DNA of 64,000 nt from Pseudomonas lactucae (GTDB taxonomy: Bacteria > Pseudomonadota > Gammaproteobacteria > Pseudomonadales > Pseudomonadaceae), in NCBI RefSeq assembly GCF_016937615.1, contig NZ_JAFHKI010000016.1:1-64000 (forward strand), read 5' to 3'. The translations under genes and the position numbers were made by a program. The notes below the pieces were generated by a model, which was not told where the DNA came from, searched no databases, and saw only the letters and a program-made list of their open reading frames with translations. Below are positions 9,329 to 18,769 of this stretch, piece after piece (positions within the stretch are counted from its first letter, which is position 1; each line of letters starts with the position of its first letter).

Positions 9329-9995
9329 GCAGCTCAGCGCTGTCACCCGGCGGCCACAGAGAGCTGACGGACCCCGGTCGGTAGAACGTTGCAGTGAGGC
9401 TGCGCCGTGAGCAATGACAGCCATTCACCACTGGTGTGACGGCGTGCCAGGAATTATCCGAGCGCACCAGGATCGCTGAATTACCCACCAGGGGCTCGAT
9501 CTCCGCCACCACGGCACTGGGGTCGTTGCGCTGCAGAATGTTCAGGCAGCCGCCGTCGTTGCGGTCCCAGGACTCGTTGAAATACAGGATATGCGTGACC
9601 AGCTTGTCGGGCAGGTCCGGATGAGCGCCCAGGCTCGCGCCGGGGCCGTAATGAAATACGTTGACCTCCATTGGCACGCTGCGCAGATCGATCCCGCTCA
9701 GGTGCGACATGGCCTCTCGATAGGCGGCCGAACCCAGATCCTGCGCCAGCCTCAACCACGCCTCGCTGAGCGCTTCGGGAAAAACGATGGTACCGGTGCC
9801 CATGCCCACCAGGGCGCGCGCCTCATAGTCATAGTTTTTCTCGCCGCCATAACCGCTCACCGTCTTGAAGTGATCGTGCGGAAAAGACGCCGCCAACGCA
9901 GCGCCATCCTCGACCGAATACAGCTTGTCGATTTGAGCCCAGGAAAAGGGATGAGTCGTTAGCGCCGCGGGTGTGAGTCGAGAGAGATCTAGCAT
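9309..9995 (-). CDS. 2-oxoglutarate/Fe(II)-dependent oxygenase (prolyl-4-hydroxylase-like)
   Basis: A 228-residue protein with the double-stranded beta-helix pattern of 2OG-Fe(II) oxygenases: FHYGPGASLGAHPDLPDKLVTHILYFN contains the His-x-Asp iron pair, and NSWHAVTPV carries the distal His. The family ends in an Arg that binds 2-oxoglutarate (RRSLTATFYRPG). Related genes in glycosyltransferase clusters may hydroxylate sugars or proteins, but the substrate here is unknown. The frame is open to 10226, but the ATG at 9995 begins the family sequence and overlaps the upstream gene by 7 bp. It is translationally coupled to both neighbours. Confidence 0.82.
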   Translation of the reverse strand: MLDLSRLTPAALTTHPFSWAQIDKLYSVEDGAALAASFPHDHFKTVSGYGGEKNYDYEARALVGMGTGTIVFPEALSEAWLRLAQDLGSAAYREAMSHLSGIDLRSVPMEVNVFHYGPGASLGAHPDLPDKLVTHILYFNESWDRNDGGCLNILQRNDPSAVVAEIEPLVGNSAILVRSDNSWHAVTPVVNGCHCSRRSLTATFYRPGSVSSLWPPGDSAELHGYLRA

Positions 9996-11227
9996 GGTCG
10001 GTTTTTGTTCGCTGTCAGGTTTCTGATACCACGGGCGATGGAACGCAGTGGTGCGGTCATTCGGAATGAATGGGAGTTCTGCATCGCCAGCATCCTGGCG
10101 TCGCTGAGGGCCAGTTGTTGATCGAGCTGGATAATCCGTTGCTGCTGGGCAAGCGCCTCTAATGCCGCCAGGTTCTGCGCGGGTTCCACAACCTCGGGCG
10201 GCGGCGCAACGGCGCTTGCAGGACACTCGGTGGTCGCTGAGTCACGGCCCTCGGCGGCGGCTTCGAGCAGAGTGGGCAGATGCTGTAGAAACGCCCCCAA
10301 CGCCGGCGCAGACGACGTTTTACCCTGGCGGATGATCGCCGCGACACGATCCCAATGCTCGACCAACTGATCCGCCGCCGCACAGGCCGCAGGCGATGGA
10401 CGGGTCTTGCCCACCCGCGAGAGAAACCAGTGAGGATCGACCGTCGCCACGTCCGGCAGCGCGTGCAGCGAGTCGAACCCGGCCAGTGCCGTGTACTTGC
10501 CGGTGGTCAGGTCCGCCGAGCAAAACACCGGGACGCCAAAGGCCAGGGCGGTGATCGCCAGGTGGTAGCTATGCCCGATCACTGCCTGTGCCTGGCTGAG
10601 TATTTCAGCCATGAGCAAAGGTTCCGGCCAGAACGACAAGGTGATGGCCCCCGGCAGGCGTGCGGCGATGACCGAAGGATCGTCGCCCAGCACCGGGCCG
10701 ATCGGCACCACCAGGAACCGATAGTCCTGGAACGCCTGGGGATGCTCTTCGAACAGTCTTACAAAGGGTTCGACCACATGAATGGCGTGAATCACGATAT
10801 AGGGCCCGGTCAGCCCCGCGTGCTCGCATAGGCGAATGAACTCGGCAGAGGGCTGCTGTTCATCGATCAGGCGCGGCAAACCGAATGCGGTATCCGCCAG
10901 CACCTCGATCTCGGCCTGCCGGGTAAGCGCGCCGAGGGTATCGCGCGAGAGTGCATCACGTACCCGCACATACGGGCTTTGCTCGAGGGCCATGGTCAAT
11001 AACGGCCGAGCCCAGTCGGGAATACCGTTGCAATGCATTCCGGGAGCGTTCCACATGACGGGCACCCCGTGTTGCAGCGCGATCAGTGCAGGGGTCAGCC
11101 AATAGCCGGTGGGATGATGGATATCCGCGGTTGGCGGACCATAGCCATGGGCAACGACTTTATCGAATCGGACCAGAAAACCACCGCCGATCAAAACCCC
11201 ATCGAGGCTGGCCGCTACCTGCGGCAA
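9989..11227 (-). CDS. Polysaccharide pyruvyl transferase family protein, N-terminus in another frame
   Basis: About 412 residues of a pyruvyl transferase domain (GVLIGGGFLVRFDK, VMWNAPGMHCNGIPD, the C-terminal His motif IGHSYHLAITALAFGVPVF), followed by a variable linker and a heptad-rich tail ending NSHSFRMTAPLR. The family transfers pyruvate from phosphoenolpyruvate to sugars. The domain's own first strands (WQVAIFGTFDVENYGDLLFP) are not in this frame. They form the C-terminus of the ABC ATPase gene, and inserting one base near 11274 joins the two, giving SYH then WENRPEWPYAV. As drawn the start at 11227 is arbitrary. The intact product is probably an ATPase-pyruvyl transferase fusion, or a gene whose boundary was lost. 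Confidence 0.75.
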   Translation of the reverse strand: MPQVAASLDGVLIGGGFLVRFDKVVAHGYGPPTADIHHPTGYWLTPALIALQHGVPVMWNAPGMHCNGIPDWARPLLTMALEQSPYVRVRDALSRDTLGALTRQAEIEVLADTAFGLPRLIDEQQPSAEFIRLCEHAGLTGPYIVIHAIHVVEPFVRLFEEHPQAFQDYRFLVVPIGPVLGDDPSVIAARLPGAITLSFWPEPLLMAEILSQAQAVIGHSYHLAITALAFGVPVFCSADLTTGKYTALAGFDSLHALPDVATVDPHWFLSRVGKTRPSPAACAAADQLVEHWDRVAAIIRQGKTSSAPALGAFLQHLPTLLEAAAEGRDSATTECPASAVAPPPEVVEPAQNLAALEALAQQQRIIQLDQQLALSDARMLAMQNSHSFRMTAPLRSIARGIRNLTANKNRPC

Positions 11228-11232
11228 TTGCG

Positions 11233-12699
11233 TCAGCGACGTGACCGCATAGGGCCACTCGGGCCGGTTTTCCCATGATAGGAAAACCGCTGCAGGTTGA
11301 CTGAACCCAAGCGTCGGGAAAGCTCCGCCTCGGCGATGATCGGAAACAGCAGATCGCCGTAGTTTTCGACGTCAAACGTGCCAAATATAGCGACCTGCCA
11401 AGTGCGCTCGCCCAGTTGCTCAGGCAACGCCTTCTCGCCTTGAGGCCCGCACGTCGCGGCAAGCGACTCAACCCGCTGCAACCCCAGGTCAACCATGCCC
11501 AGAAAACTCTGGTTGTTCGGCAACATGTCGAACGCCAGGAGCGCGACCTGTTTCTCGATCAACTGCGAAGTGTCTTCCGTGGCTCCGTGCAACAGTTTGA
11601 GCGTGACGTGATAACGCCCCTGCGCGAGTTTGGCCGGGAAGCGCACGGTGATCGCCGTACGCCGCCAGCCGTCTTCGACCGGGCCTGGTTGCAGCGCGAA
11701 GTTACCGCCGCCGATCACCAGCAGTCTGGCCTCCTGAACGGTAAAGCTGATGTTGGGCTGGGTGATCGATTCATGCAGCAACGCCTCGACGCGAATCTCG
11801 ATGTCGTCGCCATACAGGTAACTGGAGCTCAGTTGCCCGGTGTTGGTGAAGCAGGCGCTGCTGATGTGTCCCTCTTCGGTCCCAAAGGCAATCCCCTCCT
11901 GAGCGCCCATGAACGACTTGCGCGTAACCGGTACGGCCCCGCCACTGGCCCAGCGACGTTGCTCGTCACGCATGTCGAGCAAGTGCAGCTCGGCCATTTC
12001 ATCGGGCGCGCCACTGGCAACGACCCGCCCCGCGCGCAGATAGATGACCCGGTGGCAGAAACGCTTGACCATGCTCATGTCATGGGACACGAACAGCAGG
12101 GTCGTGCCTTTGGCGGCCAGTTCTTCCAGCCGGTTCAGGCATTTGAATTGAAAGGAGGCATCGCCGACAGAAAGCGCCTCATCGACGATCAGGATCTCGG
12201 GCTCGACACACACCGAAACGGCGAACGCCAACCGTACCAGCATGCCGCTGGAATAGATCTTGGTGGGCTGGTCGATAAAGTCGCCGATGTTGGCGAAGGC
12301 GATGATGTCATCGAAACGCGCGTCGATTTCAGCGCGGCTCAAGCCCAGCACCGCCGCATTCACATAAACGTTTTCCCGGCCGGTGAACTCCGGATTGAAG
12401 CCCGACCCCAACTCAAGCAACGCGGCAATCCGGCCATGCCCCTGGACACTGCCCCGGGTCGGCATCAAGGTGCCGCAGATCAGTTGCAACAAGGTGGATT
12501 TACCACAGCCATTACGGCCAATGATACCGACGGTCTCCCCCTTTGCGATGGTCAGGGAAACATCGTCCAGGGCCCAGAACTCACGATAGAACTGCTTCCT
12601 GCCACACGCCAGCATCTGCAACAGACGGTCTTTGGGCGCTTCGTAAATCTGATAACACTTGCTCAGGTTTTTGGCGCTGATGGCCACTTCAAACGACAT
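11233..12699 (-). CDS. wzt: Wzt-type polysaccharide ABC transporter ATP-binding protein
   Basis: The ATPase of an O-antigen/exopolysaccharide exporter. Walker A is GRNGCGKST (about 61-69), the signature is YSSGMLVRLAFA and Walker B is EILIVDEALSVGD, followed by LLFVSHD. A C-terminal Wzt-like beta-sandwich (about 285-410, ending FLGMVDLGLQ) should bind the glycan terminus. After a linker of about 25 residues the chain continues at about 434 into the first strands of a polysaccharide pyruvyl transferase, then stops out of frame. The ATG at 12699 has a GGAAGGG-like site; 12729 is an alternative. The permease partner is divergent at 12882. Confidence 0.85.
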   Translation of the reverse strand: MSFEVAISAKNLSKCYQIYEAPKDRLLQMLACGRKQFYREFWALDDVSLTIAKGETVGIIGRNGCGKSTLLQLICGTLMPTRGSVQGHGRIAALLELGSGFNPEFTGRENVYVNAAVLGLSRAEIDARFDDIIAFANIGDFIDQPTKIYSSGMLVRLAFAVSVCVEPEILIVDEALSVGDASFQFKCLNRLEELAAKGTTLLFVSHDMSMVKRFCHRVIYLRAGRVVASGAPDEMAELHLLDMRDEQRRWASGGAVPVTRKSFMGAQEGIAFGTEEGHISSACFTNTGQLSSSYLYGDDIEIRVEALLHESITQPNISFTVQEARLLVIGGGNFALQPGPVEDGWRRTAITVRFPAKLAQGRYHVTLKLLHGATEDTSQLIEKQVALLAFDMLPNNQSFLGMVDLGLQRVESLAATCGPQGEKALPEQLGERTWQVAIFGTFDVENYGDLLFPIIAEAELSRRLGSVNLQRFSYHGKTGPSGPMRSRR

Positions 12700-12881
12700 C
12701 GGCAAAGCCCTTCCATGAATCTCGACCATTATTGCGACACTGTGAATCAGTCCTTCGCTGGCTGCTGCGGATGAGTTAAGCACAGATTGGATAAAAAACT
12801 TCGAGCGAATCCAAACTTGGCCTAGTCTCAAAAGCGATGCGATTCAAGTAGCCTCCGATATCGTCTTAAGGATCAAGACCC
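12700..12881. promoter_or_regulatory. Divergent promoter region of the ABC exporter genes
   Basis: This 182-bp gap separates the minus-strand ATPase from the plus-strand permease of one exporter and must contain both promoters. It is richer in A/T than its surroundings around 12770-12860. No clear operator palindrome or sigma-54 motif is visible. Shared control of the two halves is inferred from the arrangement. Confidence 0.4.
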
Positions 12882-13700
12882 ATGCAGCCGTTCCGCCTGT
12901 CCCCTGCCGCCATGATCAACAGTGTCCTGATCAATCGAGTGTTGATCCATGTGCTGATCCACAGGGAAATCATCAGTCGCTACAAAGGCTCGGTGCTCGG
13001 CATCCTGTGGTCGTTCTTTACGCCGGTGTTCATGCTGGTGGTCTACACCTTCGTGTTCAGTGTGGTGTTCAAGGCCCGCTGGGCTGGCGGTGGTGAATCC
13101 CGGAGCGAGTTCGCCCTGGTGCTGTTCGCCGGCCTGCTGGTATTCAACCTGTTTTCCGAATGCATCAACCGTGCACCGGGCCTGGTACTGGCCAATGCCA
13201 ACTACGTCAAAAAAAATGTCTTTCCGCTGGAAACCCTGTCCCTGGTGTCCCTCGGCGCGGCGCTGTTTCACATGGGTGTCAGCGTCCTGGCCTGGCTGGT
13301 TTTCTATATCGTCCTGTTCGGAACCCCGCCGTTGACCGCACTGCTCCTGCCAGTGGTGCTTCTTCCATTGGTGCTGATGACGCTGGGGATCTCCTGGTTT
13401 CTCGCAGCGATCAGCGTTTACCTGCGCGATATTGGCCAGTTCATCGGCATTATCGTCACAGCGATGCTGTTTCTCTCACCGATTTTCTATCCGCTCTCCA
13501 CGCTGCCGCACGGCTATCAGATCGCCCTGCAGGCCAATCCCCTGACGCTGCCGGTGGAGATGGTCCGCGAGGTTCTGTACTGGGGCAGGCCACCGCACTG
13601 GGAACACCTGGCGGTTTATTCGGCCGTGTCCGTGCTGATTGCCTGCGCCGGTTTCGCCTGGTTTCAGAAGACACGCAAAGGCTTTGCCGATGTCATTTGA
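12882..13700 (+). CDS. wzm: Wzm-type polysaccharide ABC transporter permease (ABC-2)
   Basis: A 272-residue inner-membrane permease with six predicted hydrophobic segments. The cytoplasmic N-terminal motif REIISRYKGSVLGILWSFFTPV is diagnostic of the ABC-2 O-antigen exporter family, and the C-terminal segment QANPLTLPVEMVREVLYWGRPP matches its usual end. It would form the channel with the Wzt-like ATPase encoded divergently at 12699. Wzm and Wzt genes are normally adjacent on one strand, so the split arrangement here is unusual. Confidence 0.92.
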   Translation: MQPFRLSPAAMINSVLINRVLIHVLIHREIISRYKGSVLGILWSFFTPVFMLVVYTFVFSVVFKARWAGGGESRSEFALVLFAGLLVFNLFSECINRAPGLVLANANYVKKNVFPLETLSLVSLGAALFHMGVSVLAWLVFYIVLFGTPPLTALLLPVVLLPLVLMTLGISWFLAAISVYLRDIGQFIGIIVTAMLFLSPIFYPLSTLPHGYQIALQANPLTLPVEMVREVLYWGRPPHWEHLAVYSAVSVLIACAGFAWFQKTRKGFADVI

Positions 13701-13850
13701 GTGAGTTGCTCATGGCGCTCCTCCCATAAGCGTCTATGCTGGTGCGTGGCACTGCTCAAAGCAGCGCACGGTTTGTAGTTTGAAACCTGCATCGATCCTG
13801 AAAAATCGAGCGTGGGTTGACCGTATCGACTCAAGGACGAAAAGAACCGC

Positions 13851-16301
13851 ATGGACCAGATCAACCGCCTTGTTGATTGCATTGACCGACTGACCCGCTC
13901 CACCCACTCCAGATCCATTGAAGCGATGCAACTGGTCAAGGAAATCGAGAAGCGGGACCGGCTTATCGAACAGTTGAACCGTGAGTCCAAACCGCTTCAC
14001 ACCCGCGTGGCAGTTCAGGAGAAGGAGAACGCGCGACTGCTCGAACAACTGCGCGAGACCCGGCAACGCCTAAAGGACGCCGAAGCCTTGCTCCAGACAA
14101 AAGAACGCGAAGCTGTCGCGCTTTCCGATTGGGCGGTGGACCTGCGCGCTCAACTGGCGACGAAGCAGGCCGAGCTGGTCAAGCTTTCTGATTGGGGCAG
14201 CGCCATCGAGCGCTCACCGCTGCGTTATTCGATACGCAAGCAGCTGTATAAATGGTCGCGCCGGGTCTACGGCTGGCTGCCCTTCCCCGCACAGCAGAAA
14301 CGCACGTTGGCGCGTCGCCTTCGAGGCTGGTTCAAACCCGCCAAGGTAACGCCGGACGAGCCTTCGGCGCCGGCCGCCCTCACTGCGCAGCATTACGTGC
14401 CACCCCACGCACACCTTGAAGTGCCGCCTTGCCCCGGGCAGTCCATGATCCTGATGTTCGGTGTGATTGACTGGCATTTCCGCATCCAGCGCCCGCAGAA
14501 CCTGGCCAAGGAACTGGCCCGGGCGGGGCAGACCACGCTCTATATTTCGAACCATTTTATCGACGATGATGCCCCCGGCTTCGAAGTAGAGGCGCTGGAA
14601 GGTTCCAACCGGCTGTTCCAGATCCGCTTCAAGGTGAGCGGCGCACCGGCTATCTATCACGCCCCTCCTTCAGCGGTCGCGATTCGTCAATTGTGCGAAG
14701 GCCTGGCCATGCTGCTGCAATGGGCGAATGTCGGTCCCGTGGACTGCATTGTGCAGCACGCCTACTGGTTCCCGCTGGCCAGGCGTGTCCCCAACTCGAC
14801 GCTGGTCTATGACTGCATGGATCACCACGAAGGCTTCGGCAACGTTGCCCAGGCATTACTCGACCTTGAAATCGCCCTGATGCGCAGGGCCGATCTGCTG
14901 GTGGCGACATCCGACTGGATCGAACAACACGGCAAGCGGGAAAATCGCAATGTGGAAGTGATCCGCAACGCCTGTGAGTTCAGCTTCTTCAGCCAGCGCC
15001 CTGACAAGCTCTACCGAGATCCCGCCAACAGAAAGATCATCGGGTACTACGGCGTCATTGCCGAATGGTTCGACCTGGGCCTGGTCAAGCGAGTCGCCCA
15101 AGCCTTCCCGCAGCACCTGATCCTGTTGATCGGCAGCGATATCGTACAGGCCAAAAAACACTTCAAGACCTGCCCGAATGTGGTCCTGGAGGGTGAGGTC
15201 CCGTATGCCTCCCTGCCCTACTATCTGCACGCCATGGACGTTTGCCTGCTGCCGTTCAAGGTCATGCCGCTGACCCTCGCCACCAACCCGGTCAAGGTCT
15301 ATGAATACCTGAGCGCGGGAAAACCGGTGGTGTCGGTGAAGCTGCCGGAGTTGAGCCAGTTCGGCAAACGGGTCTGGGCGGTTGAACAGCCGACTGAGTT
15401 CATCTCGACCCTACGCGATGTCTTGAAAGCACTCCCGGAGGCCCGCTCCACGGTGCAGGCGCGTCAATCGTTTGCCCGGGGCCAGACCTGGCGGCATCGG
15501 GCCAACAGCCTGCGCAAGGCCATCGCGACATTGCCCGAACCTAAAGTCAGCGTCGTGGTGTTGACCTATAACAATCTCGAACTGACCAAAGCCTGCCTCG
15601 ACAGCCTGTTGACCCAGAGCCACTACCCGAACCTGGAAATCATCGTCGTCGACAACCATTCCAGCGACCAGACCCCCGCCTTTCTGACTGCCTGGGCCGA
15701 CGGGCATCCAGACCGAATCGTCATCCTCAACGCGGACAACAAGGGGTTTGCCGCCGGCAACAACCTGGGCCTCGCAGCGGCCAGTGGCGAGTATCTGGTG
15801 GTCCTGAACAACGACACGGTCGTTACTGCCGGCTGGATCAAAGGCCTGCTTCGCCACCTGCGCGATAACAAGGAAATCGGCATCATCGGCCCGATCACCA
15901 ACAACATCGGCAATGAAGCCAAAGTCAGCACCCGGTATGAGCGGATAGACGACATGCCCGCCGAAGCCGCGCAGATGACCCGCGCCCGCATGGGCGAGTG
16001 GTTCGAAATCAATACCCTGGCGTTTTTCTGCGTGATGTTCCCGCGCTCGACCTACGAAAAAGTCGGTGGCCTGTGCGAAGACTATGGCCTGGGGTTCTTT
16101 GAGGATGACGATTACTGCCGTCGCGTACAACGTCGTGGCATGCGTGCGGCCTGCGCCGAAGACGTCTTCGTTCACCACCACATGTCTGCCTCGTTCAACG
16201 CCTTGGGAGCCGCGAAAAAACAGGCGCTTTTCGAGAAAAACCGCGCGATCTACGAGAGCAAATGGGGCTCCTGGGTCCCACATACATACCGAGACGTGTA
16301 A
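13851..16301 (+). CDS. Large bifunctional glycosyltransferase (coiled coil + GT4-like + GT2)
   Basis: An 816-residue protein. The N-terminus is strongly heptad-like (residues about 1-115, rich in Leu/Glu/Arg, with a repeated LSDW unit). A GT-B domain follows (about 195-540; FGVIDWHFRIQRPQNLAKEL, VYDCMDHHEGFGN, NPVKVYEYLSAGKPVVS). The GT-A family-2 domain starts near 565 (VSVVVLTYNNLELTKACLDSL, VVLNNDTVVTAGW, FFEDDDYCRRVQRRGM). Domain order and motifs match the gene at 7151-9328, so the two are paralogues, probably specific for different linkages of one glycan. The ATG at 13851 is preceded by an AAGGA element. The 150-bp leader from 13701 holds no obvious other gene. Confidence 0.88.
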   Translation: MDQINRLVDCIDRLTRSTHSRSIEAMQLVKEIEKRDRLIEQLNRESKPLHTRVAVQEKENARLLEQLRETRQRLKDAEALLQTKEREAVALSDWAVDLRAQLATKQAELVKLSDWGSAIERSPLRYSIRKQLYKWSRRVYGWLPFPAQQKRTLARRLRGWFKPAKVTPDEPSAPAALTAQHYVPPHAHLEVPPCPGQSMILMFGVIDWHFRIQRPQNLAKELARAGQTTLYISNHFIDDDAPGFEVEALEGSNRLFQIRFKVSGAPAIYHAPPSAVAIRQLCEGLAMLLQWANVGPVDCIVQHAYWFPLARRVPNSTLVYDCMDHHEGFGNVAQALLDLEIALMRRADLLVATSDWIEQHGKRENRNVEVIRNACEFSFFSQRPDKLYRDPANRKIIGYYGVIAEWFDLGLVKRVAQAFPQHLILLIGSDIVQAKKHFKTCPNVVLEGEVPYASLPYYLHAMDVCLLPFKVMPLTLATNPVKVYEYLSAGKPVVSVKLPELSQFGKRVWAVEQPTEFISTLRDVLKALPEARSTVQARQSFARGQTWRHRANSLRKAIATLPEPKVSVVVLTYNNLELTKACLDSLLTQSHYPNLEIIVVDNHSSDQTPAFLTAWADGHPDRIVILNADNKGFAAGNNLGLAAASGEYLVVLNNDTVVTAGWIKGLLRHLRDNKEIGIIGPITNNIGNEAKVSTRYERIDDMPAEAAQMTRARMGEWFEINTLAFFCVMFPRSTYEKVGGLCEDYGLGFFEDDDYCRRVQRRGMRAACAEDVFVHHHMSASFNALGAAKKQALFEKNRAIYESKWGSWVPHTYRDV

Positions 16302-16324
16302 GCCCGCCTTTGCATCGCACTGAG

Positions 16325-18757
16325 GTGCTGAACAACAGAGACAATATTTTGCCCAGATACAGCCTGAAATATGCAGTAGTGCTGTCCGTTTTACTGGCGA
16401 GTGTGGTGGTTGGCACGTACGGGTTTGCGACGCTTGAACTGGCGTCCATGAACAGCAGCACCCGCACGATAGTGCTGGCGTTGGCGGCACTGACCGCCCT
16501 GACCGTTTTCACCCGCAAACCACCGTTCGTGCTCTGCCTGGGTTTGCTCGCCTGCGTGTCCATTGCCTGTGCGCAGACAGGGCCGGTGATTGTCGTGGCG
16601 ACCTTCGCGCTGTCGGCGACCGTGCTCGGCACGTGCATGCTCCGGCAAACCGTATCGGCCGATTGGAGCGTCCACCTGCTGGTGGGGGCAGGTACGTTCG
16701 GCACCCTGACGGGTCTGGCGGCCTACGTGCCGATCAACTACCCGTGGCTGTATGGCGCGCTGTTGTCATTACCACTTTTGCTGGGGCGCAAACACGTCGT
16801 ATCTATAGGGCGTGAACTGCTGGGGCATCTGCAGGCCGACCGTGGCGCGCAAACACCTTTGCAGACCGGGCTTGACGTACTGATCTGCAGTTTCGCCTGC
16901 CTGTATGTGCTGGTCGCCTTCATGCCGGAGGTCGGGCATGACGCGTTGGCCATGCACCTCTTCGTCCCGTCACACTTGGCACAGCGGCATCAATGGTCGT
17001 TCGATGCGAACACCTACGTGTGGGCGGTCATGCCCATGCTGGCCGACTGGATCTACAGCAATGTCTATATGCTGGGCGGCGAAACAGCCGCGCGCCTGAT
17101 CAACAGCGCGTTCACCTTGCTGGTGGCGTGGCAGATCCGCAGCCTGACGCTCTGGGCCGCAGGCTCTGCCACCAGTGCCCGTCTGGCCAGCCTGATCTTT
17201 CTGTCGACGCCCCTTGCCTTCGCTGAAAGCAGCAGCTTGCACATAGAGTCGGCATGGACCGCGTTCATGATGGCCGGGACACTGGCGATCCTGAAGGTCT
17301 CACGCTTCACGCCGGAGCCCGGGGAGCGCCTATCGCAATGGGTTCTGGCCGGCATCCTGCTGGGCTTCGCCATGGCGACCAAAGCTGTGACGCTGAGCAT
17401 CCTGCCGGTGCTGCTGGTGGTGCTCTTGCTGCACTACAAAGCCTGGGCCATCCAGGGGCTGGCCAAGACGCTCCTGCTGGGCAGTGCGGGCCTGATACTG
17501 GCCGGCGCTACCCCTTACGTCTCGGCCTGGTATTTGACCGGTAACCCCGTGTTCCCGTTTTTCAACGCGATTTTCCATTCGCCGCTCTGGCCAAGCCTGG
17601 ATTTCAAACCGCCGGCCACGTTCGGTACAGGCATGAGCTGGGACACGCTCTACCGCATGGTCTTCAATTCGCCTCAGTTCATTGAAGGGCGCATCGGTGC
17701 GGCAGGCTTTCAATGGCTGTTACTGCCCACGGCGGCCGTCGCCGTGCTGTTGAGCGGCAATAAAAAAGCCCTGTGCATCCTGCTGATCGGCGCCGGCGCA
17801 CTGTTCCTGACGTTCCACTCCACGGCCTATCTGCGTTATGTGTTCCCTTCCTTCGCGCTCTTCTCAGTAATCCTGGCCCTGCCCTTTTCCGACACCCGGA
17901 TCTTTCCGCGCAGCCTCGCCATCGTGGCCGCCAGCGTGTTGATCCTGGCCAATACGCGCTTCATTCAGGCGGCGACTTACTATGGCGACATCAACCCCTC
18001 GGCACTGTTGAGCCAGGCCGGTCGGGACGCCTATCTGGCGCAGCGATTGCCTATCCGAAACATGGTCGACACCGTCAACGTCTTGAATAATGGCGATCAG
18101 CCCGTGGCGGTCTTTGCGCCGCCCTTGATGGCCGGTTTGCACGGCGATGCCCTTTACGCCTCCTGGTACAACCTGAAGTGGAAAGGCGAATTCGACACAG
18201 CGACCTCTCCCGCGCAGCTTGCCCAGCGCCTGCGCCAGCGCAGGGTGAGCTGGCTGGTGATCGACCTCAAGGCCCTGCCCCAGGCGCCACTCGAGCGGCT
18301 GTTTGCGGTGTCCACGTCGTACGCCAGACTGGGTGACCTGGACCTGCGAAAACTCGACGTTACGCACCACGAACACCTGCTCAACCCGGATTTGTCCAGC
18401 CTCGAGGGCTGGAGCCTGACGTCACCGACAACCTATGACGCGTCGCGCAACATCCTCACCGTCAACGTCAACACGCCGGCAACACAGCGCGTCGCCGTGA
18501 CGCCGGGAATGACCTACATCAACAGCGTGACCGCGCGCTGCGCGACAACCGCCACCACCGGAAGAATCCAGGTCAATTGGATGGACGACCGCGGTGATTT
18601 CATTTCCACCCGCATCGAAACGTTTGACTGCACCACGCAATGGGAGACCCATGAGATGAACGTCGTTGCCCCTGCCAATGCCACGTCCGCAATCATTTAT
18701 GCGTCCGGGCATACCGACACGCCGGTGGCGTTCAAGTCACTTTCCTTCAGGCAATAA
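16325..18757 (+). CDS. Multi-spanning GT-C-like glycosyltransferase with C-terminal beta-sandwich
   Basis: About 810 residues with a dozen or so hydrophobic segments through about residue 600 and a soluble C-terminal domain. The large early loop containing EVGHDALAMHLFVP resembles the acidic first loop of GT39/ArnT-type enzymes that use polyprenyl-phosphate sugars. The last 130 residues look like a carbohydrate-binding beta sandwich (LEGWSLTSPTTY, QRVAVTPGMTY, TTQWETHEMNV). The frame is open from 16262, overlapping the previous gene by 40 bp; GTG 16325 or TTG 16349 are more likely starts. Its position just before a GT2-GtrA set fits a periplasmic transferase using a flipped lipid-linked sugar. 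The family assignment is inference. Confidence 0.65.
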   Translation: MLNNRDNILPRYSLKYAVVLSVLLASVVVGTYGFATLELASMNSSTRTIVLALAALTALTVFTRKPPFVLCLGLLACVSIACAQTGPVIVVATFALSATVLGTCMLRQTVSADWSVHLLVGAGTFGTLTGLAAYVPINYPWLYGALLSLPLLLGRKHVVSIGRELLGHLQADRGAQTPLQTGLDVLICSFACLYVLVAFMPEVGHDALAMHLFVPSHLAQRHQWSFDANTYVWAVMPMLADWIYSNVYMLGGETAARLINSAFTLLVAWQIRSLTLWAAGSATSARLASLIFLSTPLAFAESSSLHIESAWTAFMMAGTLAILKVSRFTPEPGERLSQWVLAGILLGFAMATKAVTLSILPVLLVVLLLHYKAWAIQGLAKTLLLGSAGLILAGATPYVSAWYLTGNPVFPFFNAIFHSPLWPSLDFKPPATFGTGMSWDTLYRMVFNSPQFIEGRIGAAGFQWLLLPTAAVAVLLSGNKKALCILLIGAGALFLTFHSTAYLRYVFPSFALFSVILALPFSDTRIFPRSLAIVAASVLILANTRFIQAATYYGDINPSALLSQAGRDAYLAQRLPIRNMVDTVNVLNNGDQPVAVFAPPLMAGLHGDALYASWYNLKWKGEFDTATSPAQLAQRLRQRRVSWLVIDLKALPQAPLERLFAVSTSYARLGDLDLRKLDVTHHEHLLNPDLSSLEGWSLTSPTTYDASRNILTVNVNTPATQRVAVTPGMTYINSVTARCATTATTGRIQVNWMDDRGDFISTRIETFDCTTQWETHEMNVVAPANATSAIIYASGHTDTPVAFKSLSFRQ

Positions 18758-18769
18758 CGGGCGATATCG

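Noticed and set aside
11416..12774. Long plus-strand open frame under the Wzt gene
   Set aside because: The minus strand has all ABC ATPase motifs; the plus product is low-complexity Gln/Arg/His-rich.
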